A stretch of DNA of 8,055 nt from the NCBI RefSeq assembly GCF_030147005.1, contig NZ_JASLAW010000248.1, positions 1-8,055 on the forward strand, written 5' to 3'. The stretch comes from Pseudomonas sp. (GTDB lineage: Bacteria > Pseudomonadota > Gammaproteobacteria > Pseudomonadales > Pseudomonadaceae). A program made the translations under genes and the position numbers. This document shows, in pieces, positions 6,083-8,055 of this stretch; the first letter of the stretch is position 1; every line of letters starts with the position of its first letter. Below the pieces are notes generated by a model, which was given only the letters and a program-made list of their open reading frames with translations, ran no database searches and was not told where the DNA came from.

Positions 6083-6343
6083 CTAACAGACCAATACGTC
6101 GGGAAAGCCGTCGGGTTCATCAAACGGCAAGGGCTGCGCGTCGTTATAAGCGGTTATGAGTTCGCGAGCGTAGGCGGCTTGATCATTATCGACCTCCAGT
6201 CCCAGCAAGCCGAAGATCGGCAGTTCACCCGTGCCGCCGAGCAAATGGCGCCCCACCAGGTGCGCCTCGATACCTTCGCTGGCAAGCATCTGTTGCAGCA
6301 GCTCGCCTTCCATGAGGTTTTCCGGTTCGTAGATTCGCTGCAT
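6083..6343 (-). CDS. DUF2007 domain protein
   Basis: Small soluble protein of 86 residues with the DUF2007 pattern: MQRIYEPENLMEGELLQQML at the N-terminus, then G-I-x-A-H-L at 24-29, a Gly-rich turn (35-40) and a short E-V-D strand (50-52). The family is sometimes called a putative signal-transducing protein, but its role is unknown, and I see no catalytic or membrane features. The start at ATG 6343 is preferred because homologues as I know them begin MxxIY and because a longer frame starting at 6388 would overlap the upstream gene. It begins 11 bases after the CPXCG gene, and the SRAP gene follows 37 bases later, so these are likely co-transcribed. Confidence 0.8.
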   Translation of the reverse strand: MQRIYEPENLMEGELLQQMLASEGIEAHLVGRHLLGGTGELPIFGLLGLEVDNDQAAYARELITAYNDAQPLPFDEPDGFPDVLVC

Positions 6344-6354
6344 GGAGGTACCTG

Positions 6355-6537
6355 TCAGTCGTTCTCGCTGCGGGTTTCGAGCATCCACTCTTCATCATGG
6401 ACCTGCAGGTTGAAAGTTATCGGTCTGCAACACACCTGGCAGTCTTCTATATAAACCTGATCACCGCCGGACAAATCCACCGTCGTTTCGACCGGTTCAC
6501 CACAATAAGGACAATCGTACAGTGCAGTTTCCAGCAT
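6355..6537 (-). CDS. CPXCG-motif cysteine-rich zinc-binding small protein
   Basis: Sixty-residue acidic protein with two cysteine pairs, C9-P-Y-C12 and C33-Q-V-C36 (plus C37), as in the Cys_rich_CPXG family, expected to form a four-cysteine zinc ribbon. The middle contains VDLSGGDQVYIEDC, the usual order for the family, and the length is typical. Its function is unknown; such small ribbons may bind nucleic acid or partner proteins, but nothing here shows which. ATG 6537 has a strong Shine-Dalgarno (GGGAGG, five bases upstream). It is first in the - strand series CPXCG, DUF2007, SRAP, M48, and divergent from the acyltransferase. Confidence 0.87.
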   Translation of the reverse strand: MLETALYDCPYCGEPVETTVDLSGGDQVYIEDCQVCCRPITFNLQVHDEEWMLETRSEND

Positions 6538-6669
6538 CGCAGCCTCCCGAGTGACTTGTGCGTATAATCGCCGGTCTATTTACAGGGCTATTATCGGCCA
6601 GGCCCATTACCTGGACCGCCCCCTGGTATTTCCTCTACTTACCCTAGCCGTTTCTAACAAGAGAGCATG
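6538..6669. promoter_or_regulatory. Divergent promoter region for the CPXCG operon and acyltransferase
   Basis: This 132-base interval must carry start signals in both directions. On the + strand a perfect TATAAT lies at 6563-6568, without a recognisable -35 box at 16-18 bases, giving a leader of about 95 bases for the acyltransferase. On the - strand GATAAT (complement of 6590-6595) is a -10 candidate 50-60 bases before the CPXCG start, also without a clear -35. A short hairpin, CCAGG (6598-6602) with CCTGG (6610-6614), would lie in the + leader. Confidence 0.35.
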
Positions 6670-7833
6670 ATGGGCGAATTCGATACCATCCGACCTTACA
6701 ACGACAGCGAAGTCCCGGCAGTACTGGAACGGCTGTTCAGTGACAAGGCCTTTCTGGACATCCTGACCCACTTCCGCTTCCCGCGCTTTGCCGGCGCGCT
6801 GGGCTGGCTGCTCAAGCCGATGATCGCGCGCAAACTGCGCCGTGAATTCGCCGGCGTCACTACCGTGGCGACGCTGCAGGATAAAGTCGAGTATTACGTC
6901 GACCATACCATCGACCGCGCGACTGACGGCGTAACCTATACCGGCGTCGAGCAACTGAAATCCGGCACCGCCTACCTGTTTCTGGCCAACCACCGCGACA
7001 TCGTGATGGACCCGGCTTTCGTCAACTATGCCGTATACCATGCCGGCCTGCCGACGCCGCGTATCGCCATCGGCGACAATCTGCTGCAAAAGCCGTTTGT
7101 CAGCGACCTGATGCGCTTGAACAAGAGCTTCATCGTGCACCGCTCGATCACCGGGCGAAAGGAAAAGATGGCGGCTTACCATCTGCTGTCGGCCTATATC
7201 AACCATTCGATTCGCAACGACTGTCAGTCGATCTGGATCGCCCAGGCCGAAGGCCGGGCAAAGGATGGGGATGATCGCACCGAATCGGCGATCCTCAAGA
7301 TGTTCCACGTCAGCCGCAAGGACGAGCCGTTCGCCGAAGTCATCCGGTCGTTGAACCTGACGCCGGTGTCGATCAGCTACGAGTATGATCCGTGCGACGC
7401 CGCCAAGGCCCGTGAACTGTATATCCGTGCCACCACCGGCACCTACAGCAAGGCGCCGGGCGAGGATGACGTGAGCATCGCGCTGGGCATCACCGGTTAC
7501 AAAGGCCGGGTGCACGTGAACTTCGCGCCGCCGATTACCGAGCGCTTCGAAGACACGAAGCTGCTGGCTGCTGAAATGGACCGGCAGATTCTGGGGGGTT
7601 ATCGGTTGTTCCCGGTGCACTACCTGGCGTATGCCCAGTGGAACGACGCCGACCCGCAACTGGATGTACCCAAGGCCGAAGAAGTATTCCCGGCCGATGA
7701 GCTGGCCAAGGCAGAAACTGAGTGGGAACGGCGCTTGTACGAATGCCCGTCCGAACACCGCCCCTACCTGGTGGTGCAATATGCGACGCCGGTACGCAAT
7801 CAATATCGAGTCAAGGCCGGCATCGCGCTGTAG
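6670..7833 (+). CDS. PlsC-like glycerolipid acyltransferase family protein
   Basis: Predicted lysophospholipid/1-acyl-glycerol-3-phosphate-type acyltransferase of 387 residues, longer than classical PlsC (about 240-260). The acyltransferase core runs from about 90 to 290. Block I is FLANHRDIVMDPAF (104-117) with His108; block III is recognisable as QAEGRAKDGDDRT (192-204), equivalent to the PEGTR element; and a strand TPVSISYEYD (231-240) corresponds to the VPV block. The C-terminal ~100 residues are specific to this subfamily. No strong membrane helix is visible; the GALGWLLKPM segment (42-51) may be amphipathic. The acyl donor and acceptor are unknown. ATG 6670 is preferred over the adjacent ATG at 6667 because AAGAG (6659-6663) is better spaced from it. 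It stands alone, and a block of REPINs follows. Confidence 0.85.
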   Translation: MGEFDTIRPYNDSEVPAVLERLFSDKAFLDILTHFRFPRFAGALGWLLKPMIARKLRREFAGVTTVATLQDKVEYYVDHTIDRATDGVTYTGVEQLKSGTAYLFLANHRDIVMDPAFVNYAVYHAGLPTPRIAIGDNLLQKPFVSDLMRLNKSFIVHRSITGRKEKMAAYHLLSAYINHSIRNDCQSIWIAQAEGRAKDGDDRTESAILKMFHVSRKDEPFAEVIRSLNLTPVSISYEYDPCDAAKARELYIRATTGTYSKAPGEDDVSIALGITGYKGRVHVNFAPPITERFEDTKLLAAEMDRQILGGYRLFPVHYLAYAQWNDADPQLDVPKAEEVFPADELAKAETEWERRLYECPSEHRPYLVVQYATPVRNQYRVKAGIAL

Positions 7834-7847
7834 ACATCGATTCACAG

Positions 7848-7932
7848 GTGGGAGGGGGATTGCCCTCGATAGCGGTAGGTCAGATACAGACAAGCTGACT
7901 GACATACTGCAATCGGGGCAAGCCCTAATGCC
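7848..7932. repeat. Decayed REPIN-like element
   Basis: The left half (about 7848-7876, GTGGGAGGGGG then TTGCCCTCGATAGCGGT) and the right half (about 7906-7932, ACTGCAATCGGGGCAAGCCC) are imperfect inverted copies of a REP type different from those at 4366 and 7956. The spacer again has GGTCAG (7877 region) and CTGAC. Several mismatches break the palindrome at the outer ends, so the element appears degenerate. It begins 14 bases after the acyltransferase stop. Confidence 0.65.
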
Positions 7933-7955
7933 AGTCAGTTAAGACAGAACCGGTC

Positions 7956-8051
7956 CCTGTGGCGAGGGAGCTTGCTCCCGCTGGACTGCGTAGCAGTCCC
8001 ATTTTTGGGGCCGCTTCGCGCCCCAACGGGAGCAAGCTCCCTCGCCACAGG
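7956..8051. repeat. Intact REPIN, perfect 25-bp inverted repeat with two internal hairpins
   Basis: The arms 7956-7980 and 8027-8051 are perfect inverted copies over 25 bases, with the pattern GTGGCGAGGGAGCTTGCTCC, another common Pseudomonas REP type. The 46-base spacer holds two further hairpins: GGACTGC (7983-7989) with GCAGTCC (7993-7999) around a three-base loop, and TTGGGGC (8005-8011) with GCCCCAA (8020-8026). The T5 run at 8002-8006 directly follows the first of these, so the spacer itself could act as an intrinsic terminator for the acyltransferase transcript. Confidence 0.9.
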
Positions 8052-8055
8052 TCGC

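Noticed and set aside
6046..6123. 26-residue N-terminal extension of the SRAP protein
   Set aside because: The family needs Cys at position 2 after Met removal, which fixes the start at 6045.
6607..7905. 432-codon open frame on the - strand opposite the acyltransferase
   Set aside because: It is a shadow of a gene with recognisable acyltransferase blocks; it has no ribosome-binding site of note and no family features.
1..8055. tRNA or rRNA genes
   Set aside because: I saw no cloverleaf-like or rRNA-like sequence on either strand; this was by eye only.

Overview
The window looks like chromosomal DNA of a fluorescens-group Pseudomonas. The grounds are G+C-rich coding sequence with the codon preferences of that genus, the neighbouring hprA-rsmC pair (also adjacent in P. 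aeruginosa as I recall it), a manganese-type leader RNA in front of a TMEM165/GDT1-family gene, and several repeats of the palindromic REP/REPIN kind typical of this group. I identified everything by reading; no database search was run.

Layout. Positions 1-703 hold the 3' end of an A+T-richer, unrecognised gene on the + strand whose last ~55 residues resemble the C-terminal appendage of VgrG-type secretion proteins. A short coupled reading frame follows (706 to about 798) and then runs into the end of a LysE/RhtB-type exporter gene on the - strand (799-1431). This looks like the edge of an accessory block against core genome. Divergent from the exporter are hprA (1519-2481, 2-hydroxyacid dehydrogenase) and rsmC (2512-3510, 16S rRNA methyltransferase). 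A ~200-nt structured leader (3566-3770) read as a yybP-ykoY Mn2+ riboswitch precedes the TMEM165/GDT1 gene (3771-4355). That gene converges on an M48 lipoprotein protease gene (4484-5302, -), and a perfect 27-bp inverted repeat lies between them.

From 6537 down to 4484 four - strand genes lie head to tail: a CPXCG zinc-binding small protein, a DUF2007 protein, an SRAP-domain protein and the M48 lipoprotein. Divergent from them is a PlsC-like acyltransferase (6670-7833, +). The right end (7834-8055) is noncoding and carries a decayed REPIN followed by an intact one from a different repeat family.

Most of the window is ordinary core genome. The observations most worth a second look are: the SRAP protein, which keeps Cys2 and the catalytic Glu but lacks the Asn and His that complete the YedK/HMCES active site; the leader RNA, where a G-rich loop can pair with the C-rich stretch next to the start codon; the truncated-looking junction near 800; and three REPIN-like elements apparently of three types.
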